DNA of 64,000 nt. Source: Actinoplanes flavus. GTDB taxonomy: Bacteria; Actinomycetota; Actinomycetes; Mycobacteriales; Micromonosporaceae. Position numbers and translations under genes: made by a program. Of this stretch, positions 24,787-33,324 are shown piece by piece. Location: contig NZ_JAGFNS010000002.1 of NCBI RefSeq assembly GCF_017592555.1, positions 190,586 through 254,585 on the forward strand. The letters are read 5' to 3'. Every line of letters starts with the position of its first letter. The stretch's first letter is position 1. The notes beneath the pieces were generated by a model that was not told where the DNA came from, did no database searches, and was given only the letters and a program-made list of their open reading frames with translations.

Positions 24787-25545
24787 TCAGGTCGATGGCT
24801 GTCGGCTGAGGTGGTTTCTGGCGGCGTCCGCTTCGTGCTGCCAGGTGCGGAACGTGCGCTGGCCCTCCAGCTTGAGGCAGGGCGGGATCCGGTTGGCGGG
24901 AATGCCGACTGGTGCCGGGCCGTCGACGGCGAGCAGATCGGAGGCCGACTGGTCGTGATAGCCGGCCGCGCAGTGCCTCGACGGTCGGGAAGACGTTGAC
25001 GACCCGGTCCCGGTACTCGTGAGCAGATGATCCTGGGCGCCGCCGTAGCTGTACGCCCAGCGGAGGTTGGACGGCGGGCACGGCTTCACGAGCTTCTCGA
25101 AGCGGCGGATCTCCTTGGTGTGGCAGTAGAACCAGCTGCCGGGGTGGCCTTGCATGGTCGTCAGCCACGCCAGGTAGGCGTCGGAGAAGAAGTCGCCGGC
25201 GTCATGGACGCGCACGATGGTGCCGCAGCTCTTACGGCCGATCTCGTCGATCATCTGTCGGGTGAAACCGGGCAGGTCGTCGAGCACATAAACGAGGTTG
25301 CGTTTGTGGCGTCCCCGGACGGGCCGGAACCGGTACGAGCCCGCCCGGGCGTAGCAGACTTTCGCGCAGATGCCCGCGTTGGGGCAGGCATTTTGTTGGT
25401 ACGCCCGTCGACCATCCGGCCCGCCCATGCGGGCAGGCGTCAGTTGATGATGCCGTCACGGCGCAGGTTGCGGTTCTGGGTCAAGAGCCGGCCCGGGCGC
25501 ACAGCGAGATGCTGGGCAGCAGACAAGCCGCAGTCCGTAGCAGTG
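24787..25545 (-). pseudogene. GP88 family gene, broken by stop and frame changes
   Basis: The main body reads CPNAGICAKVCYARAGSYRF, HKRNLVYVLDDLPGF, GTIVRVHDAGDFFSDAYLAWL, WFYCHTKEIRRFEKLV and GYHDQSASDLLAVDGPAPVGIPANRI, the GP88 family of actinophage/plasmid proteins with conserved Cys. The expected N-terminus (RLLTQNRNLRRDGIIN) lies upstream but is cut by TGA at 25440-25442, with a frame change near 25405. Between about 25015 and 24963 the family sequence (EYRDRVVNVFPTVEALR) runs in a second frame and then returns, so two compensating 1-base indels are present. Either a true pseudogene or consensus errors. Confidence 0.65.
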
Positions 25546-25682
25546 AACCCTTCTGGTGTGATGGGCAGGAGGCTGACAGCGCGGGTCCGGGGTGTCCGCA
25601 GTGACTGGCCCGTGGGCCGGGTGGCGTCCTCGCGCGGATGCGTTGGCCGATCAGACGGAACCCGCCCGAATTGGCGCTGCCG

Positions 25683-26333
25683 CTACTGCTCGGTGGTGTC
25701 GCGAGCCCTGCGGCGGTCGGCTTCTGTTCGCGGGTAGGTCATCCCTGCCGCGAACATGACTGGCCTCTTGGCGTGTTTGCCGTGGTAGAGCGCGATGTCG
25801 GCGTTGGTTAACGCGCTGTCCCACGGGTAGCCGGCTGGTACGGATGCCAGGCCGGCACTGCCGGACACCGTCAGCGGGCCGGTCGGCAGATCAGTGATGG
25901 TGATGGCGGCGGTCGCCGCGGCGGCGACCGCCTCGGCTGTCGCGCTGGTGGCCGCGGGCAGGATGACGGCGAATTCGTCACCGCCGAGACGTCCGGCCCA
26001 GCCATCGTGCTGGGATGCCAGGCCGGCTAGACGGCGGCCGAGCGCGGACAGGATTTGATCGCCGACGGGGTGCCCGTGTTGGTCGTTGGCCAGCTTGAAG
26101 GCGTCTAGATCGACCAGAATCACCTGTCGGCCTTGTCCGGCCGTGCGGGCGTAGGCGTCCTGGAGGCCGGAGCGGTTCAGCAGCCCGGACAGTGGATCAT
26201 GCAGAGCCCGGCGGGTCAGCGTGTCGACCTGGGCGTGGAGTCGCCGGATGACCGGCGTCGCGGTGAGTCGTCCGGCGACGGCGCCGATCACGACGGCGGT
26301 GAGGTATGGCACGGCGGCGCAGAACCAGTGCAT
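25683..26333 (-). CDS. membrane-anchored diguanylate cyclase (GGDEF)
   Basis: 216 residues from the ATG at 26333 with GGAGG upstream. One N-terminal membrane segment (AAVPYLTAVVIGAVAGRL), then HDPLSGLLNRSGL, LVDLDAFKLANDQHGHPVGDQIL, RLGGDEFAVILPA and TNADIALYHGKHAKR. All catalytic landmarks of a GGDEF domain are present with a canonical GGDEF. No sensor or EAL domain and no canonical RxxD inhibition site. It is the second such enzyme on this element (see 4113-4859) and has the same one-helix architecture. Confidence 0.87.
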   Translation of the reverse strand: MHWFCAAVPYLTAVVIGAVAGRLTATPVIRRLHAQVDTLTRRALHDPLSGLLNRSGLQDAYARTAGQGRQVILVDLDAFKLANDQHGHPVGDQILSALGRRLAGLASQHDGWAGRLGGDEFAVILPAATSATAEAVAAAATAAITITDLPTGPLTVSGSAGLASVPAGYPWDSALTNADIALYHGKHAKRPVMFAAGMTYPRTEADRRRARDTTEQ

Positions 26334-26358
26334 GAGTGGCGCCTCCACACGGAAATCA

Positions 26359-26396
26359 CCCGGATCCCGCAGTCGTGGACGACTGCGGGATCCGGG
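26359..26396 (-). terminator. 18-bp perfect inverted repeat after DUF932 gene
   Basis: CCCGGATCCCGCAGTCGT (26359-26376) pairs perfectly with 26379-26396; realistic folding opens the top pairs to give a small loop. It lies 54 nt past the DUF932 stop and just upstream of the diguanylate cyclase start. Confidence 0.6.
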
Positions 26397-26449
26397 AAGG
26401 TGGCTGGTGCGGGTGCCGGTCGAACGGGCCGGTTACGGGGCCGGCCGCG

Positions 26450-27613
26450 TCAGGCCGTGGCGGCCCTGGCTGCGAGGTGCAGCGCCTGGGTGGCGGTGGT
26501 CTCCATCCGGTAAGCGACGTCGGCGTCAGCGACGCTGCGCCCGAAGGAGGTGACGGCCTGCATGATCCCGCCGGCGCTCAGATCGGCGCCGGTGATGAAG
26601 TGCGCCAGGATCTCCTTCTGCTGTTCCTCGGTGTACTTGAGCTCCTTGCCGACGATCTTGATCGTCTCGTCCGGCCGGGAGACCACGATCCCGGCGGCCT
26701 GCTCCAGGTCGCGAACGGCCCGAGTGACGAAGTCGACGTCCAGGTAGGCGCGGACGGCGTCGATGGTCTGCGCGGTGATCAATTCGAGGAGCTTGCGCAG
26801 TGTCTGCGGCGAAGGGTCGATGATCCCGTCATCGTCGGTGATCTTGGCGCCGATGTGGGTACGGCTGAGCACACCCTTGTCGATGGTCTGACCGTTCTTG
26901 CAGATCTCGACCCGTATGAACGGGGCGACGCTGTACTTACCGAACCCGGTCTCGGAGTTGGTGAGCAGGAAACCGCCGAAGATGACCGGCAGATCACTGC
27001 CGCGGCGACCGTCGAACGGCGAGCGATAGTTGCGCAGCAACTCCGGCGCCATCACCTGCACCTCGGGAGAGATGAACCGGACGTACACGCGCCGGTCGGT
27101 GAGATCGCAGGACGCCACCTTGACGGCCACGCCAGCCTTACGGATGCCGTCCAGGGCGGCCAGCAACACATCGAGGTTGTCCAAGCGCAGAAACCGGTCG
27201 GACAGGAACGCGTGGGTGACACCGTCCGCTCCGGCTGCCGCATTTGCCGAGCGCCGGCAGCGCACCAGGAAGCGCCGGTGGTCGCGCTCAAGCCACGTGT
27301 TGATGTTGTAGTCCAGCGCCGGTAGGTTCTCGTCAGCCATCCGCCGCAGGTAGGGCCCCGGGATCTTCAGCTTCTCGGCGATCCCGCCGAGGGCGATGTC
27401 GTTGAGCTCGTAGGTGCCGTCGCAACTGGTGACGCCGTCCGGGCTCAGGCGCGCCTCGGTTCCTGCGATGATCAGTTTGCCGTCCTGGCAGCTCAGGGTG
27501 CCGGAGCCGGCAATGACGTCCATCGCCCGGGCCTTCTGGTCGTTCAGGATCTCCATGAGCCGGGCGATGTCGATGTGACGGTTCGGTGCGACGGTCAGAG
27601 TTGGCTGAGCCAT
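26450..27613 (-). CDS. DUF932 family protein
   Basis: 387 residues from the ATG at 27613, with GGAGGA upstream. IPGPYLRRMADENLPALDYNINTWL, FLSDRFLRLDNLDVLLAAL, VASCDLTDRRVYVRFISPEV, GFLLTNSETGFGKYSVAPFIRVEICKNGQTI and THIGAKITDDDGII are typical of DUF932, a family of phage, plasmid and integrative-element proteins of unknown function. The protein is full length. It is the first gene of the minus-strand element block; its promoter should be in 27614-27700. Confidence 0.85.
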   Translation of the reverse strand: MAQPTLTVAPNRHIDIARLMEILNDQKARAMDVIAGSGTLSCQDGKLIIAGTEARLSPDGVTSCDGTYELNDIALGGIAEKLKIPGPYLRRMADENLPALDYNINTWLERDHRRFLVRCRRSANAAAGADGVTHAFLSDRFLRLDNLDVLLAALDGIRKAGVAVKVASCDLTDRRVYVRFISPEVQVMAPELLRNYRSPFDGRRGSDLPVIFGGFLLTNSETGFGKYSVAPFIRVEICKNGQTIDKGVLSRTHIGAKITDDDGIIDPSPQTLRKLLELITAQTIDAVRAYLDVDFVTRAVRDLEQAAGIVVSRPDETIKIVGKELKYTEEQQKEILAHFITGADLSAGGIMQAVTSFGRSVADADVAYRMETTATQALHLAARAATA

Positions 27614-28308
27614 GAGGCACGTCCTCCACGAACGCAAAGCCACCACTGCTGTGGCGGCTAACGGGACGCGCCCGCCCGAGCCGGGTCCGAGACGACCGGC
27701 GGGCGAGCGCGTGCTGGCCCCGGTGCCCGTGGCCCGGCCCGGCTGGACGGACGGCAAGGCGAGTACGAGGAGATCTCTGGCCGAAGGCCAAGATGTTCTC
27801 GGGCTCGGCTTGCGGACGGCGCCGGGCCGAGCCAACGTGCCCGGCCAGCACCGCCGCCCACCCGGGGCCAGTTCGGCCCGCTCGGTGACAACATCGCTCT
27901 GATCTGAGGCGTCCACCTGGACGGCTCAAACCGGGCCACCGCGCCACCGTCCGCCGAGACGCAATCAGGTTGCTTCCAGGCAGGCCGGGATTCCAGGAGA
28001 TCGGCGCTTTCCCGCCTGATTTTTCCTTGGGCGAGCGGGACAGCCACGGACAACCGGAGTCAACAGCAGACAACTATTCGCGTTGCTTCCCGTCCGGCAA
28101 TCTCAAACGCGGGAACGGCATCAAGCGCCTCGTCGGCGAATGTCTGAGATGGAGATCGCCGGGAATGTCTCACGCCGTTCGCACCCCTGAAATTCGGGAT
28201 GCGATTGATGCGACGACCTGCCGAGAGCAGTTCTACGGAGGCATATGTGCGCCTGGTGCCAATGCCCTCTGCCCATTTCGCTGCTCAGAGCCTGTCAGGA
28301 GTTCTTCC
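27614..28308. other. divergent promoter region between element block and secreted protein gene
   Basis: 695 nt without a supported gene. The base composition is less GC-rich from about 28000. The motif GCAGACAACTATTCGC at 28066-28081 recurs upstream of the second secreted-protein gene. Confidence 0.45.
28066..28081 (+). promoter_or_regulatory. shared upstream motif, copy 1
   Basis: GCAGACAACTATTCGC, 228 nt before the start at 28309. A 15/16 match occurs at 30602-30617, 251 nt before the second secreted-protein start. Both are preceded by GACAACCG. Role unknown. Confidence 0.35.
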
Positions 28309-28801
28309 ATGTCACGTAGACCCGTCATCGCGGTGCGCCGATCGCGAAAGACGATTCTGATGGCGGTGGTCACCGCAGTCGCCGTCGGTATCGGTGTTCT
28401 GGTTGTTTCCGGCCCGGCTTCGGCAAGCGTATCGAAGCATCATGGCAAATGGATGAGCCAGGTCGCCGGCTGCAAGTCGAACTTCCGGATCGGGAAAACC
28501 GCCCGGATGGTGGCCGAAAATGGAGCGGACTACGGCTGGGTGGAATGGCGGGCGAGCCGGACCGGCGCGTGCGCCGGCTACCAGTGGGTTCGCCTGCACT
28601 TCACCCGGAACCTCGGCTTCGTCGCGGACGAGTCGGACTACAAGGACTGGGGGATCTACTACAAGGACAACCCGTGGGGGCGGGGCATCAGCACGTTCCA
28701 CAAGTACAACATGAAAGTGCGAGGGCTGCGCTACTTCAAGGCCGGCGCCTACAACTCACGGATCTTGAGTTTCCCCCGGTTCGATGGAGCAGTTTTTCCT
28801 G

Positions 28802-29737
28802 CTACCAGCCGGTGGCAGGGGTGAGCAATACGGGCTCGGCCTGGCTTGCCTGAGCGTGATGCCAGGCCGTCTCGTACTCGTCCGGGCTCAGGTAGCCGAG
28901 TTCCTTCTGGATACGCTGGGTGTTGTACCAGCCATCGATATACGCGAACAGCGCGTTCTCGGCCTCGTCGCGGGTCCGCCACTCACTGCGATAGACCAAC
29001 TCGATCTTCAATGTGGACCAGAAGTTCTCCATCAGCGCGTTGTCGTACGAGTCGCCGACAGAGCCCATCGAGGGCAGGATTCCGTTGTCGTACAAGCGTT
29101 CCGCGAACCGGAACGACGTATAGTTCGAGCCCCTGTCGCTGTGGTGAATGAGTTCGCCGTCACGGACCTGACGCGAGTAGATCCCGTATTCGAGGGCGGC
29201 CAGGATCAGATCGGTGTCACACCGGGTGGAAGTCTTCCAGCCCACGATCCGGCGCGAGAACGCGTCGCGGACCGCGGCCAGCCAGAACACTCCCTCGGCG
29301 CACGGGATCCGGGTGGCGTCGGCCACCCAGAGCCGGTCCGGGGCGTTCGCCCGGAACTGCCGGTTGACCAGGTCCGGGGCCGGCTCCCGGGTCGGGTCCT
29401 GCTTCGTGGAGCCGCCGCGCCAGCCGCGTCGCAGGAACGCGCCCTGCCAGCCCTGTGCGCGCATCAGCCGCTCGACCCTCTTGCGGCCGACCCGGATCCC
29501 CTCCCGACGCAACTGCTGATGCACCCGGTCGGAACCGTAGGTGAAGCCGGACGCCTCCCAGACCTCATAAATGTTCGACAGCAACCCGAGGTCGACCACG
29601 TCGCGGTCGCAGGGCTGTTCGACCTGCTTCTTCCAGGCGTAGTAGGTCGACTCACCGATTTCCAGGACCCGTAGCAGGAGCGCGACCGCGAAGCGGTCCG
29701 ACTGTTCGTCAACGAACGTCAGGACCGTCGCCGGGTC
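28802..29737 (-). CDS. IS3 OrfB transposase (DDE domain)
   Basis: The frame runs from about 29737, in -1 register to orfA, through TVLTFVDEQSDRFAVALLL and STYYAWKKQ (HTH_21 region) into the integrase core. The catalytic triad is visible: RLWVADATRIP (Asp), IHHSDRGSNYTS (Asp) and SYDNALMENFWSTLK (Glu). The end YNTQRIQKELGYLSPDEYE is the usual C-terminus. No A6G-type slippery run is present at the overlap, so how the OrfAB fusion is made (or whether orfB starts alone) is unclear. Confidence 0.88.
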   Translation of the reverse strand, partial: DPATVLTFVDEQSDRFAVALLLRVLEIGESTYYAWKKQVEQPCDRDVVDLGLLSNIYEVWEASGFTYGSDRVHQQLRREGIRVGRKRVERLMRAQGWQGAFLRRGWRGGSTKQDPTREPAPDLVNRQFRANAPDRLWVADATRIPCAEGVFWLAAVRDAFSRRIVGWKTSTRCDTDLILAALEYGIYSRQVRDGELIHHSDRGSNYTSFRFAERLYDNGILPSMGSVGDSYDNALMENFWSTLKIELVYRSEWRTRDEAENALFAYIDGWYNTQRIQKELGYLSPDEYETAWHHAQASQAEPVLLTPATGW

Positions 29738-30030
29738 GGGTCGAGCTCCGACGCGAAATACGCTGAGGCGGCTTTCAAAATCTCGTTCGCCCGGCGCAGC
29801 TCCGCGTTCTCCTTTAGCAGCCGCCGGTTCTCCTCGAGCATGTCCGTGGTCGGCCGATCGGCGCGTTCGCCGGCGTCGGCCTCGGCCTGCCGGATCCAGT
29901 TGCGCAACGCCTCCGGATGCACGTTCAACTGCTCCGCCAGCCGCTTGATCACCGGCTTCGGATCCGAGTCCCGATACAGTCGCACGGCACGTTGCCGCAG
30001 CTCATCGGGATACTTCTTCGGTGCTGCCAC
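29719..30030 (-). CDS. IS3 OrfA (helix-turn-helix)
   Basis: 103 residues: MAAPKKYPDELRQRAVRLYR, then LAEQLNVHPEALRNWIRQAEAD (helix-turn-helix), then a leucine-zipper-like helix (LEENRRLLKENAELRRANEILKAASAYFASEL). It binds the ends of the IS and pairs with OrfB. The stop is 29719-29721 inside the start of the OrfB frame. Confidence 0.92.
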   Translation of the reverse strand: MAAPKKYPDELRQRAVRLYRDSDPKPVIKRLAEQLNVHPEALRNWIRQAEADAGERADRPTTDMLEENRRLLKENAELRRANEILKAASAYFASELDPTRRRS

Positions 30031-30214
30031 GGATGCTTCCTCCCCATGGCCATCAGACCATGATCATGAAGCTCCATGAAAGCGGGGGTCCCTCATCTTC
30101 TACGCGCCCAATGAGAAAGCCTGTGCGCAGCTATACACCTATGCCAACCGGTACCGTGTCGGCCTGGAAATCAAAGGCCAGGGAGATCTGCCCAGACTCA
30201 AGTATTGCGCCTGA

Positions 30215-30867
30215 CTCTGACGGTCCCCGCAAGCCGGGTCGACGACATGTGTGTGATCGCTTCATTGTCCTGAACGGCCATGCACTCTGAGGTGGTCCTT
30301 TAATGGGGGTAGCGATCGATGGAGTCCTGTCTTCTCGTCGCTGTGCCGGATGGCGAATCGTGTGAGGGCCGGGGTCATCCCGGCCCTCCGGCACGTTACG
30401 GCATCAGAGTCGGGCCAATGCGCCTACTCGGGGCGTTGCTCGACAGCCGGGTCGCTGCGTGATTCAACTTGCACACCATCATCTATTCCAATGCCCTCCC
30501 ATCTGCGGGTGGTCGGACTGGTGGAGCGCAGGGCGAGAGCGGCCAGACGGCGGGATCCGGGCGGGACTACAGCAGCCAACCGCGGAGTACTGGGGACAAC
30601 CGCAGACAACTATCCGCCCCTTGGCGTGTTCGGCAGCATCAAATCAGCGAGCGGGATTTTCGCGGGCACGAGACGAATGCGCCTTGTCGCACGGAGAGGT
30701 TACCGGAAGTCGCTGGTCGTAGCTGACGTGTCCAGAGGGGACAGACGACGGCCCCAGCGGCAGCAGAGAAACGGGGTCGCTCTGTACCGGTGCATCAACA
30801 GGATTTGCCGGCCGCTCGCCGATCGATCGGTCGGACGGAATGCCGTCAACGCGGAACGGAGTGGACG
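30215..30867. other. intergenic region before second secreted protein gene
   Basis: 653 nt with no supported gene. It contains the shared motif copy at 30602-30617. Short open frames in all frames look random. Confidence 0.45.
30602..30617 (+). promoter_or_regulatory. shared upstream motif, copy 2
   Basis: GCAGACAACTATCCGC, differing by one base from 28066-28081 and at a similar distance from the start of a small secreted protein. Confidence 0.35.
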
Positions 30868-31230
30868 TTGAATCTTCTGAAGAAGAGTCTGATGATCATG
30901 GCCGCCTCGGTCGTGGCCGCGACCGCGCTCATCGTCGGTGGTGCATCCCCAGCATCGGCAGCCAGCACCTCGTGCACGGCCCCGTATTGGTACCCGCCGT
31001 GGTACCGCACGTGCACGACCGGCACGATCTCCGCCAACAGCAAGCACGAGATCTCGATCTCCACCTCGGCCTGCACGGGCAGCCCGTGGAAGGTATGGGA
31101 TACGGGCACCGGCGTGACGATCGCCTCGGGCACCGGCACCGCCAGCCGGAAGGTCGGCGGGCTCTACGGCACGTACAAGGCCAAGCTGACCGACGCGTGC
31201 TGGCGCGACAGCATCTACCTCAGCAGCTGA
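30868..31230 (+). CDS. small secreted protein
   Basis: 120 residues from a TTG at 30868, with GGAG six bases upstream. The signal peptide LMIMAASVVAATALIVGG ends at ASPASAAS. The mature part (about 85 residues) has five Cys (TSCTAPYWYPPWYRTCTTG, TSACTGSPWKVWD, TDACWRDSI), many Ser/Thr and aromatic residues, and reads like a small beta protein (ISISTS, TYKAKL). No family recognised. Its position and upstream motif parallel the disrupted gene at 28309. Confidence 0.72.
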   Translation: MNLLKKSLMIMAASVVAATALIVGGASPASAASTSCTAPYWYPPWYRTCTTGTISANSKHEISISTSACTGSPWKVWDTGTGVTIASGTGTASRKVGGLYGTYKAKLTDACWRDSIYLSS

Positions 31231-31421
31231 GCCATCGTGCTCCGGCCGGGACACCCGAACGCCCGGCCGGAGCACACGGTGCGCCGCGACCACAACTTCT
31301 CGAGACGCCCTGGGCCCGGCGTCCCCTCTGTCTGCCCAGATGTGAATCCGGATACCGGCTCCCGGGCGCGTGGTGGGGCGGCGGCGCCACTGTCCCACCG
31401 ATCCGACTGCACGGAGGAATC

Positions 31422-33104
31422 GTGCGCATCCTGCTGCTCGTGACTGCATTCAACGGCCTTAGCCAGCGTGTCTGGTGCGCCCTGCGCGATCTTGGGCACG
31501 ACGTCGGCGTACACACAGCCGGTGAGGGGCCCGACATCACCGCCGCTGTCACCGCTGCGGCACCGGACTTGATTCTGTGCCCCTACCTGGCCCAGCGGGT
31601 GCCGGCCGAGGTGTGGCAGCACTGGCCGACCGTGATCATCCATCCCGGCCCTGTTGGTGATCGTGGCCCGTCGTCGCTGGACTGGGCGATCACCGAGGGA
31701 GTCGCGTGCTGGGGTGTGACCGCGCTGCAAGCAGCCGAGGAAATGGACGCCGGACCCGTATGGGCGAAACGCACGTTCGCCATGCCGGCGACCGCGGTGC
31801 GTAAGTCGGCGTTGTACGCGGGGCCGGTCGCCGACGCTGCGCTGGAGTGCGTCCTCGAGGTCGTCGAGAAGGCAGCCGATCCCACGTTCGTCCCGACGCC
31901 TGCCGAAAAGCTGCCGGTCGGGGTGCCCGGCGCCAGGCCGCGGCCGGCGATGCGTCAGGTCGACCGGATGATCGACTGGGCCGGATCGGTCGAGCAGATT
32001 CTGCGCCGTGTCCGCGCTGCCGATGGGGCGCCGGGGGTTTTGACCGAGATCGCTGGGCTGCCGGTGTACGCCTACGACGCCCATCCCAGTGGGATCCGCA
32101 AGGGCCGGCCCGGTGAGGTGCTGCTGCGCCGTGAAGGCGCGGTGCTCGTGGCGGCCGGTGACGGCAGCGTCTGGCTTGGCCATCTACGTCAGGCCACCGT
32201 CAACGGTGAACCGGGAATCAAGCTGCCAGCAGCGACGGTGCTCGGCTCGCTCGTGCACGGCGTCGCGCACGCGGCCGCAAAATCCGGTCGCGCCCCGGAT
32301 GCTGCCTTCGGATACGGACAGATCCGATACCGGCGTGACCGGGCAGCGGGCTGGTTGCACTTCGACTTCTACAACGGGGCCATGGCGGTCGGCCACTGCC
32401 GCCGTCTGCTGTCCGGGCTCCGGCACGCTCTGGAGCAGGACACCCGTGTCGTGGTGTTGTGCAGCGGCACCGAAGTATTCAGCACCGGAATCCACCTCAA
32501 TATGATCGACAACGCGCCGGACCCGGCTGTCGAGGGCTGGGCGAACATCCGTGCCATCAACGAGGTGTGCAAGGAGATTATCAACTGCACCAGACAGACG
32601 GTGATCGCTGCGTACAACGGTTCCGCCGGTGCGGGTGGCGTCATGCTGGGGCTCGGCGCCGACGTGGTCGCCGCTCGCGACGGAATCATTCTGAACCCGC
32701 ACTACGACATAGGTCTGTTCGGGTCCGAGTTGCACACCTACACCCTGCGGGCCCGGGTCGGCGCTGATCGCGCGCGACGGTTGTTGTCGGCCAAGGCCCC
32801 GATCAGCGCCGACCAAGCTTCACGGATCGGCTTGGTCGACGACGTCGGACCCCGTAACCCGGACAGTTACCTGGAGTGGCTGGCCACGCTGGCGGCGGAG
32901 GAAGCGGATCCGGCCTTGGTCCGCGCCAGGTCGGAGGCCAAGCAGCACCGGCTCGCCACGGGGCTACCTATCGGCGTATTCGAAGCTCGGGAGCTCGCGG
33001 AAATGAGCTGCGACCTGTTCGACGACCGATCGGGGTTCGCCGCTGCCCGGCAAGCGTTCGTGTCGAAGACCAGCAAAGCCCTGCCACAGTTGCTGGCACG
33101 ATAA
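31422..33104 (+). CDS. hypX: HypX-like formyl-CoA/CO-forming enzyme
   Basis: 560 residues from a GTG at 31422 with GGAGGA upstream. The N-terminal half is an N10-formyl-THF transferase fold (PTVIIHPGPVGDRGPSSLDWA, then ALQAAEEMDAGPVWA). The C-terminal half is a crotonase fold (VVLCSGTEVFSTGIHLNMID, YNGSAGAGGVMLGLGADVVAARDGIILNPHYDIGLFGSELHTYTL). This pairing is HypX/HoxX, which takes a formyl group from formyl-THF to CoA and releases CO for the [NiFe]-hydrogenase cofactor. No hydrogenase or other hyp gene is in the window, so it is orphaned here; its partner cluster may be elsewhere or its role altered. Confidence 0.88.
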   Translation: MRILLLVTAFNGLSQRVWCALRDLGHDVGVHTAGEGPDITAAVTAAAPDLILCPYLAQRVPAEVWQHWPTVIIHPGPVGDRGPSSLDWAITEGVACWGVTALQAAEEMDAGPVWAKRTFAMPATAVRKSALYAGPVADAALECVLEVVEKAADPTFVPTPAEKLPVGVPGARPRPAMRQVDRMIDWAGSVEQILRRVRAADGAPGVLTEIAGLPVYAYDAHPSGIRKGRPGEVLLRREGAVLVAAGDGSVWLGHLRQATVNGEPGIKLPAATVLGSLVHGVAHAAAKSGRAPDAAFGYGQIRYRRDRAAGWLHFDFYNGAMAVGHCRRLLSGLRHALEQDTRVVVLCSGTEVFSTGIHLNMIDNAPDPAVEGWANIRAINEVCKEIINCTRQTVIAAYNGSAGAGGVMLGLGADVVAARDGIILNPHYDIGLFGSELHTYTLRARVGADRARRLLSAKAPISADQASRIGLVDDVGPRNPDSYLEWLATLAAEEADPALVRARSEAKQHRLATGLPIGVFEARELAEMSCDLFDDRSGFAAARQAFVSKTSKALPQLLAR

Positions 33105-33324
33105 GCGGAGGCGAAGGATTCGCGTCGCTACGCGGCGGGCGGTAGCGAGGATTGGGCGCGTTCGCAGAACTCCAGGGCGGACGCTGCCCGGTCGGCGACG
33201 CATTCGGGATGCTGTGCAGCCATGCGACTATCGCCGCGACCACGTGAATCGGCGCCGTGGGATGCCGTAGTGCCGTCGCGGTGGCGGGTTCTGTGGCTCC
33301 CCCATCAGGCCGAGGGTTGGTGTC

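Larger units (their letters stand above)
28766..30095 (-). mobile_element. IS3-family insertion sequence
   Basis: 1330 bp bounded by imperfect 25-bp inverted repeats (28766-28790 and 30071-30095, both starting TGAG, 19 of 25 matching) and flanked by a 3-bp direct repeat TCT (28763-28765 and 30096-30098). It contains overlapping orfA and orfB on the minus strand, the standard IS3 layout. Both look intact. Confidence 0.9.
28309..30214 (+). pseudogene. secreted protein gene interrupted by IS3 element
   Basis: The start ATG at 28309 has CAGGAG upstream. A signal peptide (MAVVTAVAVGIGVLVV, cleavage near ASAS) is followed by a small domain rich in aromatic and basic residues (GWVEWRASRTGACAGYQWVRLHF). 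At 28765 the reading enters the IS element and stops at 28824. Removing 28766-30098 restores RIFYAPNEKACAQLYTYANR and a stop at 30212-30214, giving a 190-residue protein with paired Cys. Exact in-frame reconstruction shows a recent insertion. The function of the intact protein is unknown. Confidence 0.85.
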
